The position numbers were made by a program, and so were the translations under genes. A DNA stretch of 5,878 nucleotides, taken from positions 1 to 5,878 of the forward strand of contig JBMYYK010000057.1 in assembly GCA_049609325.1 (NCBI GenBank), in the 5' to 3' direction. The DNA is from GCA-2733415 sp049609325 (GTDB taxonomy: Bacteria; Bacteroidota; Bacteroidia; Flavobacteriales; Flavobacteriaceae). Below the pieces are notes generated by a model, which saw only the letters and a program-made list of their open reading frames with translations, had not been told where the DNA came from and made no database searches. This document shows, in pieces, positions 5,319 through 5,878 of this stretch. How positions within the stretch are numbered: the first letter of the stretch is position 1; every line of letters begins with the position of its first letter.

Positions 5319-5878
5319 ATGAAAAAAACAATATTACTAGCTTTAATTTTTGCTTTTGCATTTAATGCTAATTCTCAAGAAATTATTGAATCTGATTCAG
5401 GAGAAGTTATAACAGGGATTGAAAGTGCAAAGTCAGATGTGCTGACAGCAAACTTCGATTTTGTAGTAACAGATACTGGAGTAAATAGTGCTCAACATGA
5501 GTACGGTTCAGGGTTTTTTAAACAAAAATATATTATTATTTCTGCCAAAAAAATTGGAGGATTAGGAGGTAAGAAGGACCCGTTAACAGGAGAGCCTCAT
5601 ACGCAAATTTACTGCGCTACCATAAAGAAAACAGGAGATTTGGATAGGCCGTTATTATACTCAAGAATATTAAATACAAACGACAACGAGGGGACTATTA
5701 CATTTTCGCCAAACCAGCAAGTAGTATATTACACCAGAAGTATTTTAGGAAACAAAAGAAACTATCAATTGTACCGTGCTAAAGATCCTTTAAAGAAAGG
5801 GCAGTGGTTAGAAGAAGAAAAAATACATATAAGTAGCTCGAAATACTCTGTTGAAAACCCATATTTGTCTGAAGATGG
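5319..5878 (+). CDS. Secreted PD40 beta-propeller protein, likely OmpA-type envelope protein (3' end outside window)
   Basis: The first 186 residues of a longer protein. MKKTILLALIFAFAFNANSQ is a typical flavobacterial Sec signal peptide, with a cut near residue 18-20 and no lipobox cysteine, so the product is exported to the periplasm or outer membrane. After an N-terminal segment with YGSGFFKQKYIIISAKKIGG (62-81), a WD40-like PD40 blade is seen: GTITFSPNQQVVYYTRS (125-141) followed by YQLYRA (149-154). A second blade begins at NPYLSEDG at the window edge. In flavobacteria, proteins with this start usually carry several such blades and often a C-terminal OmpA peptidoglycan-binding domain; that part is not visible here, so the OmpA label is inference. 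The ATG at 5319 is fixed by the signal peptide and by the promoter about 45 nt upstream. The gene has its own promoter and is probably transcribed apart from the preceding operon. Confidence 0.85.
   Translation, partial: MKKTILLALIFAFAFNANSQEIIESDSGEVITGIESAKSDVLTANFDFVVTDTGVNSAQHEYGSGFFKQKYIIISAKKIGGLGGKKDPLTGEPHTQIYCATIKKTGDLDRPLLYSRILNTNDNEGTITFSPNQQVVYYTRSILGNKRNYQLYRAKDPLKKGQWLEEEKIHISSSKYSVENPYLSED

Overview
The window reads as chromosomal housekeeping DNA from a member of the Bacteroidota, most likely family Flavobacteriaceae. It is AT-rich. Promoters fit the Bacteroidota pattern (TTG or TTTG, 19-bp spacer, TAnnTTTG) and starts lack Shine-Dalgarno motifs. Two genes resemble families found essentially only in Bacteroidota (DUF4271 and DUF4296), next to a HemD and a Dpm1-like mannosyltransferase typical of the group. 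The genus cannot be fixed from the sequence alone.

Layout. Positions 1-432 hold the C-terminal third of S-adenosylhomocysteine hydrolase (ahcY, + strand). Two strong bidirectional hairpin terminators (453-489 and 503-538) separate it from a convergent minus-strand pair: a DUF4271 multi-pass membrane protein (1977 down to 1309) followed 9 nt later by uroporphyrinogen-III synthase hemD (1299 down to 556). An 89-bp AT-rich divergent region (1978-2066) carries TAnnTTTG elements facing both ways, each only a few bases from the start codon. The plus-strand operon follows: a polyprenyl-phosphate mannose synthase-like GT2 glycosyltransferase (2067-2789), a dihydroorotase-family amidohydrolase (2808-4148) and a DUF4296 lipoprotein (4150-5034), with gaps of 18 nt and 1 nt. 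A 284-bp intergenic region (5035-5318) holds a weak terminator, two unexplained inverted repeats and a very good Bacteroidota promoter. A secreted PD40 beta-propeller protein then starts at 5319 and runs off the window.

How the genes relate. They serve separate basic processes: SAM-cycle detoxification, haem/sirohaem precursor synthesis, lipid-linked mannose supply, pyrimidine (or related cyclic amide) metabolism, and envelope proteins. The close spacing of the glycosyltransferase, dihydroorotase and DUF4296 genes implies one transcript, but no shared pathway is evident.

I see no mobile element, CRISPR array, tRNA or rRNA. The points most worth a second look are the DUF4296 lipoprotein, which carries an extra C-terminal beta-sandwich domain resembling carbohydrate-binding or phage-fibre modules; the dihydroorotase, whose metal-binding HxH motif reads QxH; and the nearly leaderless divergent promoters.
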